Counted from the first letter of the stretch, positions 42,687 to 53,810 are shown. The stretch is 64,000 bases of DNA from Verrucomicrobiales bacterium (GCA_016795505.1 JAEUHH010000014.1:186001-250000), one strand, 5' to 3'. A program made the numbers and translations. Notes: generated by a model from the sequence alone, not told the origin.

Positions 42687-43790
42687 TTCGGTTCGTCGGC
42701 GATCGTTGGAAGGGTGTCGCCAGAGGTTTCCTCGGGCCATTCGGCTCGGCGCCCCTCTTTGTGGGGCTCCGCAGCGGCCAAAATGGGGCTTCGTACCGCC
42801 CACTTCGAGCCGGAGGCTCGACGGAAATAAGCCGGTGGCGCCAGCCACCGGAAACCGTCTCAAAATCAAAGAGCGCCCCGGAGGGGCGCCAACCTGCGGA
42901 CGCCGGGTGTGGGTGGCTGCCGTGGAAACCCATCCGCCGCCCCTGCCGGGGCGGACGGGTATTGGTGGACCGGAACCCGGTGGCTGTCGCCACCGGCTTA
43001 TTTCCGCGAAGCCTCCGTCTCCGTCTCCGGAAGATGGGCCTACGGCAGCTCGACCGCCGCAGAAGATGGGCCGACGGAAGATCTCGCAACTCGAAGACTG
43101 GCCCGAAAACAAGTGAGGCGGTCCGCCAAAACCCACCGGGACCGCAGGCGTCCCGCCTGCCCCGGAGCCCATGGTGGTTGGTCGGGGTTGCTGGGCCCAC
43201 CAAGACGCCTGTCGTCCCGGAGTGTTATCCTTTCCCTTCGAGCATCACGCGACATTCCCTGGCATTCGGTTCTGCAAAAGTTCCTGCGTTCTCCCATCAA
43301 CCGACCGTCACCTCGCATCACAACGTGCTCATCACCCGGCATCCACCCACTTCGAGCCGGAGGCTCGACGGAAATAAGCCGGTGGCGCCAGCCACCGGAA
43401 ACCGCCCCAAAATCAAAGAGCGCCCCGGAGGGGCGCCAACCTGCGGACGCCGGGTGTGGGTGGCTGCCGTGGAAACCCACCGGGACCGCAGGCGTCCCGC
43501 CTGCCCCAGAGCTCATGGTGGTTGGTCGGGGCTGCTGGGCCCACCAAGACGCCTGTCGTCCCGGAGTGTTATCCTTTCCCTTCGAGCATCACGCGACATT
43601 CCCTGGCCCGGAACCCGGTGGCTGTCGCCACCGGCTCATCGCCGCGAAGCCTCCGGCTCCGTCCCCGGAAGATGGGCCTCCGCGGAAGATGATCGCCCCG
43701 GAAGACAGGCGCCTCAGAAGCTCGACTGCCAACAGAAGCTCGACCGCCAACAGAAGCTCGACCGCCAACAGAAGCTCAGGCACTGCCGTC
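42687..43790. repeat. 1.1-kb mosaic of duplicated hairpin modules
   Basis: No gene is credible here. Three modules occur twice: X at 42799-42932 and 43346-43479 (134 bp, nearly identical), Y at 43131-43263 and 43475-43607 (133 bp), Z at about 42970-43041 and 43608-43679 (72 bp). Each is built of short hairpins, such as CCGGTGGC-GCCA-GCCACCGG, GCGCCCC-GGAG-GGGCGC and GCAGGCG-TCC-CGCCTGC. The module order differs between the halves (X-Z-Y and X-Y-Z). Open frames on both strands simply translate the repeats. Confidence 0.85.
43715..43768. repeat. 18-bp tandem repeat, three units plus partial
   Basis: Units CAGAAGCTCGACYGCCAA at 43715, 43733 and 43751, with a partial fourth to 43778. It ends 12 bp before the stop of the barrel gene. 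The units are almost identical, so the expansion is recent. Confidence 0.85.
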
Positions 43791-45005
43791 TCAGAATGAC
43801 GTGCTTGCGGCCACGCTCACCCGGTGACGGTCGTAGTCGCGGGAATTGTCATCCGACGAGTAGTCGGAAAATTGATAGCCCGTGGTGAGGTCCAGATTCG
43901 GCAGCAACGCGTAGGTGACTTCGGCATGGGCCTGCAGGCCGCGCTCCGAGACATCGGCCGCCGAGCCGGATCCTTCCAGTTGGCTGTCCACGTAAGCCAC
44001 ACCTGCCGAGGCGCCGAGGCGATCATTGAGGCGGTGTGTCACCGTCACCCCGGTTCGGACCGAGTAGCGGTGGTCAAAGCCAAACACCTCGTTGTTCTCC
44101 AGCCCCGCGCGGGCCAGCCAGCGCAGCGAGGTCGCGTCGGTCAGTTGATAGAGCAGCGAGGCCTCCGCGTAGGGCTTCCAGATGCCCGCCAGCGCGTCGT
44201 AGTCGCGATACTCGGCGCCACCCAGCAAAGTCAGCAGGGCCGCATCGCCAAACTGCTGGTCCACGCCGGCCAGCACATGATGCGAGGTCGAGTCCAGCGC
44301 CACATTGTCGTAGTTCGTCACGCCGAACCGGTACTCCGCTTTGGCCGTGGTCTGTTCATTCCACGCAAATCGCAGTTGCTGCCCGACGGTGTGGGAAAAG
44401 CGGTCCTCCGTCTGTGCCAGGCGACCCGACTCGAAGCCGATGCCTTCCGCCGTGTAGCTGGTCACCGACGTGAGCCGGTTGGTCAGGCTCAGCCACAGCG
44501 CCGCGCGGTTGTAGAAGTAAAGGTATTGGTCGTCGCGCAGGGCCGAGGAGGCCGCGACCATGAAGTCCGGCTCCACCTCCCAGGCGATCATGGCATTGTT
44601 CGTCATGCTCACCCGATTGTCGAAGCGGTGGGCAAAATCGGCATTGAGCCGGGAATTGTAGACCATGTCATCCAGCGTGCCGCCACCGGCCTCCTGTTTC
44701 AGACCGGCAAAGGAAAAGCGCAGGTCGAACCGCGTGTGCGGCGTCACGTAGGCATAGCGGAGCGAGGCCCGACCGCCGTAAAACGCGGTCTTCTCCCGGG
44801 CGGCGCCGGGTGCGGTGTTCGCATTGCTGTCATATCCAGCCCAGGCGCCGAAGGCGACCTTCAGGGGAATGGCCTTGGTCACCTTGGACCCTTCGTTTCC
44901 GATCCCCAGCAGCCCTTGCGCGATCGAATCGACCGGCGGGACGGCCGCAACAACAGCCGCCACGGCCAATAGGCCGCTGAAAAAGGGAAAGGAAGAGGCG
45001 CGCAT
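43791..45005 (-). CDS. Outer-membrane beta-barrel protein
   Basis: A 404-residue protein with a signal peptide (FFSGLLAVAAVVAAVPPV). After about 45 residues the sequence is a chain of amphipathic strands rich in Tyr, Phe and Arg (FGAWAGYDSNANTAP, ASLRYAYVTPHTRFDLRFSF, KAEYRFGVTNYDNVAL). It ends ASTSF with the terminal phenylalanine of barrels. It resembles BBP2/PelB-type barrels found next to exopolysaccharide export genes, but no such cluster is present. The function is probably structural or a pore. A strongly A/T-rich region lies immediately upstream (45020-45085), likely its promoter. Confidence 0.75.
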   Translation of the reverse strand: MRASSFPFFSGLLAVAAVVAAVPPVDSIAQGLLGIGNEGSKVTKAIPLKVAFGAWAGYDSNANTAPGAAREKTAFYGGRASLRYAYVTPHTRFDLRFSFAGLKQEAGGGTLDDMVYNSRLNADFAHRFDNRVSMTNNAMIAWEVEPDFMVAASSALRDDQYLYFYNRAALWLSLTNRLTSVTSYTAEGIGFESGRLAQTEDRFSHTVGQQLRFAWNEQTTAKAEYRFGVTNYDNVALDSTSHHVLAGVDQQFGDAALLTLLGGAEYRDYDALAGIWKPYAEASLLYQLTDATSLRWLARAGLENNEVFGFDHRYSVRTGVTVTHRLNDRLGASAGVAYVDSQLEGSGSAADVSERGLQAHAEVTYALLPNLDLTTGYQFSDYSSDDNSRDYDRHRVSVAASTSF

Positions 45006-45110
45006 AGCAGGTCGGAGTTCCAGATTTTATGGGAATTATAACAAAGTTTTCAATCTCGGCAATTTTTAATTAACTATTTTTAAATTTTTTGCTCAATCTC
45101 CGGCCAAATG

Positions 45111-45138
45111 AAAAACCCGCGCCCTTGCGGACGCGGGT
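45111..45138 (-). terminator. Rho-independent terminator of the 45206-46039 gene
   Basis: On the minus strand, ACCCGCG and CGCGGGT form a 7-bp stem with a 10-nt loop, followed directly by TTTTT. It lies 68 bp past the stop codon and separates this gene from the barrel gene downstream. Confidence 0.75.
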
Positions 45139-45205
45139 CTCTCGGGTGTCGGTTTGGTGTGGTGATGAAAACAGACGGGACCGAATGGAAGCGGGCGGGA
45201 GAGCC

Positions 45206-46039
45206 TCAGGAATCCTGGTTCGGCGCGGGAATGCCGCCAAAGGGCGAGCTGAAATAGAGATCGATCGGTTGATCCACCTCCGGCAATGAAGGCAGCGCCA
45301 GCACCGGCAGGCCCCGGCTGAAAAAGCCCTTCTTGGTCGCCTTTTCCTCTTCCAGCGGTGGCGGGGGGATGATTTTTTCACCCGCATCCGGAGCCCCGGC
45401 GGTCGCGAGATCGGAAGGCTTGTCGACCACGCCGTCGTGGAGCAGCTCCCACGGGCCATCGTCATTCTGGCCGTCGATATTCAGATACGGATTGTCGCCA
45501 GCGGCAGCGGCGGCGATCTGCGGGTCCGTGGCGGGAGCCGGAGCCGGCTTGGGTTTCGGAGTAGGCGCCGGCGCGGGAGCCGGGATCGGCGCCGGGGCCT
45601 GCACCGGAGAATTCGCGACCTCCCAGGCCGGCTTCGATGCCGGATCGGCCGGTTTCAGGCGCGGCGTCTTTTCATCAAAAGCATCGGCAAAGGCCGCCCG
45701 CACCGAGTCTGCGTACTTCGGCGAGGCCGATACCGCCGATTCGGCGATCTCCGGGGCCTGCTTCGGGGCATTGGTCACGGCCACATAGACGATCTTCTTC
45801 ACCGTGTCGGCATCCGCCTTGCTGGCTTCGATCGCCGTCTTCACCAGCGAGCCGACGCAGTGACCGCCGTTGGCAATCACCGCGTCCTCCAGCAGCGTCA
45901 GGACGTGGCCGGGCGCCGATTCCACGTTTTTCCGCAGTTGGTCGACAACCGGGCGGCAATCGATTTCCTCCGCGGCCACACAGACGGCGGGAAGCGACAG
46001 CAGGGCGACCGCGAGGGCGGAACGGGTCAGAGTTTTCAT
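45206..46039 (-). CDS. Secreted Pro/Ala-rich protein of unknown function
   Basis: A 277-residue protein from ATG 46039 with the signal peptide SALAVALLSLPAVCVAA. The mature N-terminal half is helical and contains two cysteines (EIDCRPVVDQ and GGHCVGSLVK), which may pair. It carries two similar helical repeats around AAIEASKADADTVKK and AAFADAFDEK. A Pro/Ala/Lys linker (about residues 145-170) leads to an acidic C-terminus that ends SSPFGGIPAPNQDS. I do not recognise the family. A good terminator follows and the tRNA-Gly gene is upstream on the same strand. Confidence 0.6.
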   Translation of the reverse strand: MKTLTRSALAVALLSLPAVCVAAEEIDCRPVVDQLRKNVESAPGHVLTLLEDAVIANGGHCVGSLVKTAIEASKADADTVKKIVYVAVTNAPKQAPEIAESAVSASPKYADSVRAAFADAFDEKTPRLKPADPASKPAWEVANSPVQAPAPIPAPAPAPTPKPKPAPAPATDPQIAAAAAGDNPYLNIDGQNDDGPWELLHDGVVDKPSDLATAGAPDAGEKIIPPPPLEEEKATKKGFFSRGLPVLALPSLPEVDQPIDLYFSSPFGGIPAPNQDS

Positions 46040-46122
46040 GATCAGCGGGCGGATGGGCTCGTCCCGGAGAGGGATCAAGCCGGCAAAACGGGGAGATGTC
46101 TCGATGAGATGAAGCGAAAAAG

Positions 46123-46196
<74 letters not shown>

Positions 46197-46204
46197 AGCC
46201 TCAT

Positions 46205-46236
46205 CGAGAATATTACAGAAATTATGATAATTTCAA
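46205..46236 (-). promoter_or_regulatory. Possible tRNA-Gly promoter
   Basis: On the minus strand, TTGAAA and TAATAT occur with a 15-bp spacer, ending about 13 bp before the tRNA 5' end, in a strongly A/T-rich stretch. The spacer is shorter than ideal. Confidence 0.35.
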
Positions 46237-46497
46237 TAAACTTTTTAAGTTTTTGAAATTTCATGGCCCGGAAGCCTTCCATTTCTGCACTGTTCTCCCT
46301 CCCGTTGCCGGGTGGATCAGCCGCGCTGTAAGCGGTAGTAAAGCGCGAAATTGGTTCGTGCCAACCGGTTTTTCCGCCCTCCCGAACCCGGAACCGGGGA
46401 GGGGAGAAAAATCGGCGCCGGCTTGCACTTGCGGTTGTGGGGCGAGCCAAAGCCTCTACAATTATCGCCCGTCGGGCGCGGCCATTGGCGCGATCCC

Positions 46498-46541
46498 GAT
46501 GCAACAGGGTTGGATCTCCGATCAGACAGGGTCTCATCGGA
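46498..46541. repeat. 22-bp palindromic element, two tandem units (site E)
   Basis: Units 46498-46519 (GATGCAACAGGGTTGGATCT plus CC) and 46520-46541 (GATCAGACAGGGTCTCATCG plus GA), 80 bp before the aconitase start. Confidence 0.8.
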
Positions 46542-46558
46542 ATCCAGCCTAAAACAGA

Positions 46559-46608
46559 TTCCTGTTCAATCCTGTTAATCCTGTCCAAAAATCCCGTTAA
46601 TCCTGTCG
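46559..46608. repeat. AATCCTGTT-type short tandem repeat
   Basis: Degenerate 9-13-base units built on CCTGTTAAT: CCTGTTCAAT, CCTGTTAAT, CCTGTCCAAAAAT, CCCGTTAAT, CCTGT. The last ends 12 bp before the aconitase start codon, so it lies in its leader. Confidence 0.65.
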
Positions 46609-46620
46609 CCCATCCCACCC

Positions 46621-49404
<2,784 letters not shown>

Positions 49405-49422
49405 ACTACACGGACCGGCGCT

Positions 49423-50415
49423 TCAGGGGGCGGGACGTTCGTCCGGCCGGCTGAAGCCGTCGATCACGTTGCCCTCGCCATCATCCCGCACCGATCGCGC
49501 CCCGGGCGGAGTGAACCGGTTTTCCGCGACGACGTTGTCGTTCGCGAAATCGCGGTTGTCGAGGCTGCTGCCGAAGGGATAGCCATCGTCGAGGTGACAG
49601 TAGGTCCGCCGTCCGTTCCGTGATCCGAGCCAGATCGCGTAGTCGCGGAAGCCGAGAGTGGAGAGGGCGAAGTCGTTGTCGCGGATGATGTTTTCCCGCG
49701 GAGTCTGGTGCCGTACCGTGCCGCCTTCCCCGCAGTTCCGGTAGAGGTAGATGCCTCCATGATCGATCCGCTCGAAGCGGTTGCCTTCGATGCGGTTCTT
49801 CGCGGAGCCATCGACGCAGATCACTTCCCGGTAGCATTTTACGGCGAAGTCATTGTTGCGGATTGTGTGGTTTCCACTCTCGGCGTCGAGGTAGATGGCA
49901 CCGGCGACGCTCCAGCCGGTGAAAACACAGTCCTCGATCGTGGCTTCGGTTGTGCCCGGCGCGAGGTAGATGGGCATGGCGCGCTCTGCCACGATCTCGA
50001 GATGGGAGATCACGACACCCCACGGGGCCGCTTCGCGGGCGCGTCCTGTGTGTCCGAGGCGGGTCGAAGACTCCCTCACGCCCTCCGCTTCTCCGTTCCG
50101 CCCGAGACCGATGACACGGATGGAGCCTCGCAGCTTTCCGTTCCTGATGACCACTCCGTCCGGCCGTTCCCAGCGACCGTCCTTCCATTCCGATTGAATG
50201 ACGATCTCCGTGAGACGGCCTTCGTTGATCCAACCTCCGCCGCCGTCGAGGATGTGTCCACGGCCGGCGCCGCCGGAGATGATGAGGCGCTGGCTCTCCG
50301 GCCGGGGAGAGAACTGCTTCATGAATGCCGATGGCGAGATCAGATAAAAGATCGCCGCTGCCAGGACGAGAGTCGACAGACAGACGACAAGCAGCTTCCA
50401 ACGACGAGCTTTCAT
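49423..50415 (-). CDS. Right-handed beta-helix protein, membrane-anchored
   Basis: A 330-residue protein from ATG 50415. The N-terminal hydrophobic segment (KLLVVCLSTLVLAAAIFYLI) is a signal anchor. The rest shows parallel beta-helix (NosD/pectate-lyase-like) rungs, with repeated short strands closing on Asn/Gly turns: TIEDCVFTGWS, HTIRNNDFAVK, NRIEGNRFERID, NIIRDNDFAL and NVVAENRFTPP. Such folds often bind or cleave polysaccharide. No catalytic residues are certain. It is followed upstream by two small unknown genes on the same strand. Confidence 0.7.
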   Translation of the reverse strand: MKARRWKLLVVCLSTLVLAAAIFYLISPSAFMKQFSPRPESQRLIISGGAGRGHILDGGGGWINEGRLTEIVIQSEWKDGRWERPDGVVIRNGKLRGSIRVIGLGRNGEAEGVRESSTRLGHTGRAREAAPWGVVISHLEIVAERAMPIYLAPGTTEATIEDCVFTGWSVAGAIYLDAESGNHTIRNNDFAVKCYREVICVDGSAKNRIEGNRFERIDHGGIYLYRNCGEGGTVRHQTPRENIIRDNDFALSTLGFRDYAIWLGSRNGRRTYCHLDDGYPFGSSLDNRDFANDNVVAENRFTPPGARSVRDDGEGNVIDGFSRPDERPAP

Positions 50416-50429
50416 GGCATTAGCCGCAT

Positions 50430-50810
50430 TCAAGGTTCCTCCTGCGGAGGTCGAGCTTCCCTCAGGAGCTCGGACCGTTTGAAGTCCCAAGCCACCTGAA
50501 TGCCAAAGAGCAATAGCAATCCGTAGCCGAGTATGGGTGGTACGATGCTGTCTCCGGGAGGCTCGAAGTCAGTGGCAAGATAAACCATGCCGATTGTCGC
50601 CGCCGCCAGCATCCAGGCGATACGAAGCGACTTTGGCGGCGGGCACGGCGCTGCGGCGGCCCTCGGAACGTAGTAGGTCAGGAGGCCGAGTCCTAGGACC
50701 CCGAAACAGATGACGTCGGGTGTCCGATACAGCAGCAATACAGACAAAAAACAAAGAGCACGCGAAACGATGACCCGGGTGCTCGATTCTGTGGTGGGGG
50801 CGTCTTGCAT
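50430..50810 (-). CDS. Small membrane protein, unknown
   Basis: A 126-residue protein from ATG 50810; an ATG 30 codons upstream is possible. At least three membrane helices can be seen: LCFLSVLLLYRTPDVICFGV continuing to GLGLLTYYV, LRIAWMLAAATIGMVYLA, and ILGYGLLLLFGIQVAW. The C-terminus is cytoplasmic-like (KRSELLREARPPQEEP). I do not recognise the family. It lies 14 bp upstream of the beta-helix gene on the same strand. Confidence 0.5.
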   Translation of the reverse strand: MQDAPTTESSTRVIVSRALCFLSVLLLYRTPDVICFGVLGLGLLTYYVPRAAAAPCPPPKSLRIAWMLAAATIGMVYLATDFEPPGDSIVPPILGYGLLLLFGIQVAWDFKRSELLREARPPQEEP

Positions 50811-50927
50811 GGGATCGGTGGAATGGTTGCCAGAAGCATGAACGAGACGCAGCATAAGTGCGAGGAGGGAATCGAGGAAGCTTCCTGGTGAACCGGGCAA
50901 GCTCGATATTCTCCATGAACTCCCGGC

Positions 50928-51203
50928 TCAGGGTTCCGAAGGTCCGGCATCCGGCAATTCCTCGAAAAGCTCGCGCCAGATTTCCAGATCCTCGCCATCG
51001 GAAATGTCCCAGACGCGGTGTTGGGTGGTGCCGGGAACGGAAAAGAAGTAACCCGTGTATTCGTCGTAGCGGCTCCAGGCATCGTTGAGGTAGACGAGCA
51101 CTTCGCCTTCCTGGAAACGATCGCGCAGTGCGTCGAAGTCGCGCCGCACCCGGTAGCGGCGTCCCTCCGTGAATGGAGTGGTTCTCCAAGGGCGGATTTC
51201 CAT
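50928..51203 (-). CDS. Small protein, DUF3601-like
   Basis: A 91-residue protein from ATG 51203 (MEIRPWRTTPFTEGRRYRVR). The pattern G-x-x-Y-R-V...F...G-E-x-L-x-Y-L...Y-D-E-Y-T-G resembles the short SH3-like DUF3601 domain, a weak resemblance from memory. The protein is acidic at its C-terminus (LEIWRELFEELPDAGPSEP). No signal peptide. Function unknown. Confidence 0.5.
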   Translation of the reverse strand: MEIRPWRTTPFTEGRRYRVRRDFDALRDRFQEGEVLVYLNDAWSRYDEYTGYFFSVPGTTQHRVWDISDGEDLEIWRELFEELPDAGPSEP

Positions 51204-51681
51204 GATGAGAGATGGGTTGGCGTGGGAAGTCGGTTCGCTGCACGCGATCCGTTGTTGTCCGGTCTTTGCAACGGACCCGCCGCGGGGAAATGACGGCGAT
51301 GTACTCTTCATCCATCCCAAATGCCCCCCTTCGAGGCAAGGAATTTTGAAAGTCCCCGCAAGCACCGATGCGAGTGATCCGTGAACTCCAGGACCGGATG
51401 GCCATACGAGGGTTGAGAATCAAATGCGAGAGTCGCCGAACCTTGGCGTCGCGATCTGGGAAGAGGTCCCGACTCCCTTCAAATGGATGAATCTGACGAG
51501 GTTGGAACAGGTCCGCAAAGAATTTGGCATCCTGACAAAGCCCGGTGCGATGCGGTCTGGAGGCCAAACTTGGAAAAAATTCGCGAAAATTTCCCAGTTG
51601 GCACGGCGGGTGCTTTTTCGGAAGCGAACCAGTGAGCAAGAGCTTCTTTTTGAGTCGCTTGTGAACCAACCCAAAAAACTA
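51204..51681. other. 478-bp region upstream of the ammonium transporter
   Basis: No gene supported. The frame running into the transporter gene from 51424 lacks transporter homology and contains the sigma-54 promoter at 51598, so it is leader DNA. The 51204-51420 part also serves as upstream region of the small minus-strand gene. Confidence 0.6.
51598..51614 (+). promoter_or_regulatory. Sigma-54 promoter of the ammonium transporter gene
   Basis: TTGGCACGGCGGGTGCT: the -24 element TTGGCAC with GG, and the -12 element with GC, exactly 12 bp apart as in the consensus TTGGCACG-N4-TTGCW. The predicted start site is near 51625, leaving a leader of about 57 nt before the start codon at 51682. It fits nitrogen-dependent control by NtrC-like activators, none of which is in this window. 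Confidence 0.75.
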
Positions 51682-53070
51682 ATGAGAGATACATTCAACC
51701 TGAAAACCTTGTTGTTGGCGGCCCTCGTGGCGATGCCACTGATGTTTGGAAACCTCGTCGCCCAGGAGGCGGCCGCACCGGCCGAGGCGGCTCCCGCCGC
51801 CGAAGAGGCCCCGGCATACGCGACTTACGATGATTTCAAGGCGGGACCGGAATATGCCGGTTTCCTCGCCAACAACCTCTGGATCATGATCGCCGCGGCG
51901 CTCGTGTTCCTCATGCACCTCGGGTTTGCCACGGTCGAGTCCGGCCTTTGCCAGAGCAAGAATACAACGAACATTCTCTTCAAGAACGTGTTCATCGTCT
52001 GCATCGGCGCCCTCGGTTACATGTTCTACGGGTTCAACGCCATGTATCCGGGTTGGGAAGCCGGTGTTTCCAAGGACTTCTTCGCTTTCGGTTCCCCCAT
52101 CGCGAATGGATTCGATGACGCGGGTCTTGTCGCGAACATGACATCCGCCTATGGCACCGGCCCGATGACCTACTGGACCGATTTCATCTTCCAGGCCATG
52201 TTCGCCGCCACCGCCGCCACGATTGTTTCCGGCGCCGTCGCCGAGCGCGTCAAGTTGGGCAGCTTCATGATCTACGCGACCGTGCTAGTGACCTTCTTCT
52301 ACCCGATCACGGGTTCCTGGAAGTGGGGCTACGGATGGCTGAACACGATGGGCTTCCACGATTTCGCCGGTTCCACCCTCGTTCACGCTTTCGGTGGTTT
52401 CGCCGCCCTCGCCGCGGTGATCGTCCTCGGTCCCCGCAAGGGCAAATACACGAAGGAAGGCCTCAAGCCGATCCTTCCCCACAGTCTCCCGCTCGCCACG
52501 ATCGGGGTATTCCTCCTCTTCCTCGGCTGGTTCGGATTCAACGGTGGTTCGGTGCTCTCGGCCGATCCCCAGTCCGTCTCCCGCGTCTTCGTGACGACGG
52601 CGATGGCCGGTTTCGCGGGTGGCATCACCGCCATGCTCACCTCTTGGGGTGTCCTGAAGAAGCCGGATCTTTCGATGACCCTGAACGGTATGCTCGCCGG
52701 TCTCGTCGGCATCACGGCTGGTGCCGATGACATCGCTCCCTTTGGAGCGGTCGCGACTGGTGCCATCGCCGGTGTCATCGTGGTCTTCGCCGTGATTTTC
52801 TTCGACAAGATCAAGATCGACGATCCGGTCGGTGCGATTTCCGTCCACGGGGTTTGCGGGATCTTCGGGACGCTTGCTCCCGCGATCTTCGGAACGAAGT
52901 CGTTCGGGGTCCAGCTCATCGGCACCCTCTCGGTCTCGGCCTTCGCTTTCATCGCCTCATTTGTCCTCTTCTTCCTCCTCAAGATCACCCTCGGTGTCCG
53001 TGTGAGCGCTGAAGAGGAACACGAGGGTCTTGATGTGGCCGAGCACGGCACGCCCGCCTACCACATCTGA
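51682..53070 (+). CDS. amtB: Ammonium transporter Amt
   Basis: A 462-residue Amt/Mep channel. It has an N-terminal signal peptide (LLLAALVAMPLMFGNLVAQ) before a short Ala/Glu-rich linker, then 11 predicted membrane helices. Landmarks are NLWIMIAAALVFLMHLGFAT, VESGLCQSKNTTNI, FHDFAGSTLVHAFGGFAALA (the first pore histidine) and GAISVHGVCGIFGTLAPAIF (the second pore histidine). A charged cytoplasmic tail (SAEEEHEGLDVAEHG) follows. It takes up ammonium when nitrogen is scarce. I chose ATG 51682 because the upstream frame holds the promoter. No glnK gene is adjacent. Confidence 0.95.
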   Translation: MRDTFNLKTLLLAALVAMPLMFGNLVAQEAAAPAEAAPAAEEAPAYATYDDFKAGPEYAGFLANNLWIMIAAALVFLMHLGFATVESGLCQSKNTTNILFKNVFIVCIGALGYMFYGFNAMYPGWEAGVSKDFFAFGSPIANGFDDAGLVANMTSAYGTGPMTYWTDFIFQAMFAATAATIVSGAVAERVKLGSFMIYATVLVTFFYPITGSWKWGYGWLNTMGFHDFAGSTLVHAFGGFAALAAVIVLGPRKGKYTKEGLKPILPHSLPLATIGVFLLFLGWFGFNGGSVLSADPQSVSRVFVTTAMAGFAGGITAMLTSWGVLKKPDLSMTLNGMLAGLVGITAGADDIAPFGAVATGAIAGVIVVFAVIFFDKIKIDDPVGAISVHGVCGIFGTLAPAIFGTKSFGVQLIGTLSVSAFAFIASFVLFFLLKITLGVRVSAEEEHEGLDVAEHGTPAYHI

Positions 53071-53109
53071 TCCGCGATCCGGATTCGTCCGGCATCTGAT
53101 TCCAACCGG

Positions 53110-53138
53110 GCGGCGGAGAGCGATCTCCGCCGCTTTTT
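53110..53138 (+). terminator. Rho-independent terminator after amtB
   Basis: GCGGCGGAGA and TCTCCGCCGC form a perfect 10-bp stem with a GCGA loop, followed by TTTTT. It lies 40 bp after the amtB stop, a strong intrinsic terminator. Confidence 0.92.
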
Positions 53139-53211
53139 CGTACCCGGAAGGGTCCCGTCCCGGGGGCCTGACAAAAAACAAAGGTTCACGAATCGGATCT
53201 CGACACCTCCG

Positions 53212-53745
53212 GTGGCGATCCTTATAGTTCCCACCGTGCAAGAGTACGCCTACATTCACGACGAGGACGACATCCCGGCTCCCCTCCTGGAAGTCCCCTT
53301 CCTCGAAGCCTTTTCCAAGGATCATCTCGATCAGGTCCTCCATGCTTCCGCTTTCATCGAATGCGAGCCGGGCGACGTGATCATCGCCGAGGGCGACGAG
53401 GCCTCGCGCATTTTCATTCTCCTCGCCGGCGAAGTCGCCGTGGTGAAGGGGGACAAACAGCTCGTGCGGATGAACCACGCCGGCGACATCTTCGGCGAAC
53501 TCGCCGCCCTCGAAGACGAAGTGCGCTCGGCCTCAGTCGTGGCGGTGAAGGATTCCTTCTGCCTCGCGGTGGATCAGAAATTCCTCGAGCACATCATGCC
53601 AAAGGATGACAATCCGGCCTTCTACGCCTGTCTCTACGAATTCATCGCCAAGTTGACGACGAAGCGCCTCAAGGCCACGTCGCAGTATCTCGCGATCCTC
53701 GACGAGGAGTTGCAGCAACTCCGCGACGCGCTCGCGGCGAAGTGA
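53212..53745 (+). CDS. Cyclic nucleotide-binding domain protein
   Basis: A 177-residue protein from GTG 53212; GTG 53236 (MQEYAYIHDED) is also possible. It is a single CRP-type cNMP-binding fold: FIECEPGDVIIAEGDEASRI, then FILLAGEVAVVK, NHAGDIFGELAALEDEVRSA with the phosphate-binding segment, and a helical tail (LYEFIAKLTTKRLKATSQYL). There is no HTH, so it is not a transcription factor of the CRP type. It may act as a cyclic-nucleotide or small-ligand sensor. A strong terminator separates it from amtB, so it likely has its own promoter. Confidence 0.85.
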   Translation: MAILIVPTVQEYAYIHDEDDIPAPLLEVPFLEAFSKDHLDQVLHASAFIECEPGDVIIAEGDEASRIFILLAGEVAVVKGDKQLVRMNHAGDIFGELAALEDEVRSASVVAVKDSFCLAVDQKFLEHIMPKDDNPAFYACLYEFIAKLTTKRLKATSQYLAILDEELQQLRDALAAK

Positions 53746-53773
53746 GGCGGTAAACGCACGGTATTCCCGGCTT

Positions 53774-53799
53774 GCCCGCCGTGCCGGAGCGCGGCGGGC
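53774..53799. terminator. Convergent hairpin between cNMP and helicase genes
   Basis: GCCCGCCG and CGGCGGGC make an 8-bp stem with a 10-nt loop, between two convergent stops. There is no T-tract; the terminator role is inferred from position. Confidence 0.4.
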
Positions 53800-53810
53800 G
53801 TGGATCCGGC

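Larger units (their letters stand above)
46197..46620. other. 424-bp intergenic region before aconitase
   Basis: No gene seen. The A/T-rich part (46204-46262) is probably the tRNA promoter. The middle is GC-rich and unassigned. A 22-bp element pair (46498-46541) and a short CCTGTTAAT-type repeat (46559-46608) fill the last 120 bp before the acnA start. Confidence 0.6.

Noticed and set aside
42706-43888. Several open frames in the 42.7-43.8 kb region
   Set aside because: Their peptides repeat because the DNA modules are duplicated, and frames on both strands are equally open.
51424-51681. N-terminal extension of the ammonium transporter
   Set aside because: The 86 extra residues lack Amt similarity, a signal peptide starts at 51682, and a sigma-54 promoter lies inside the extension.
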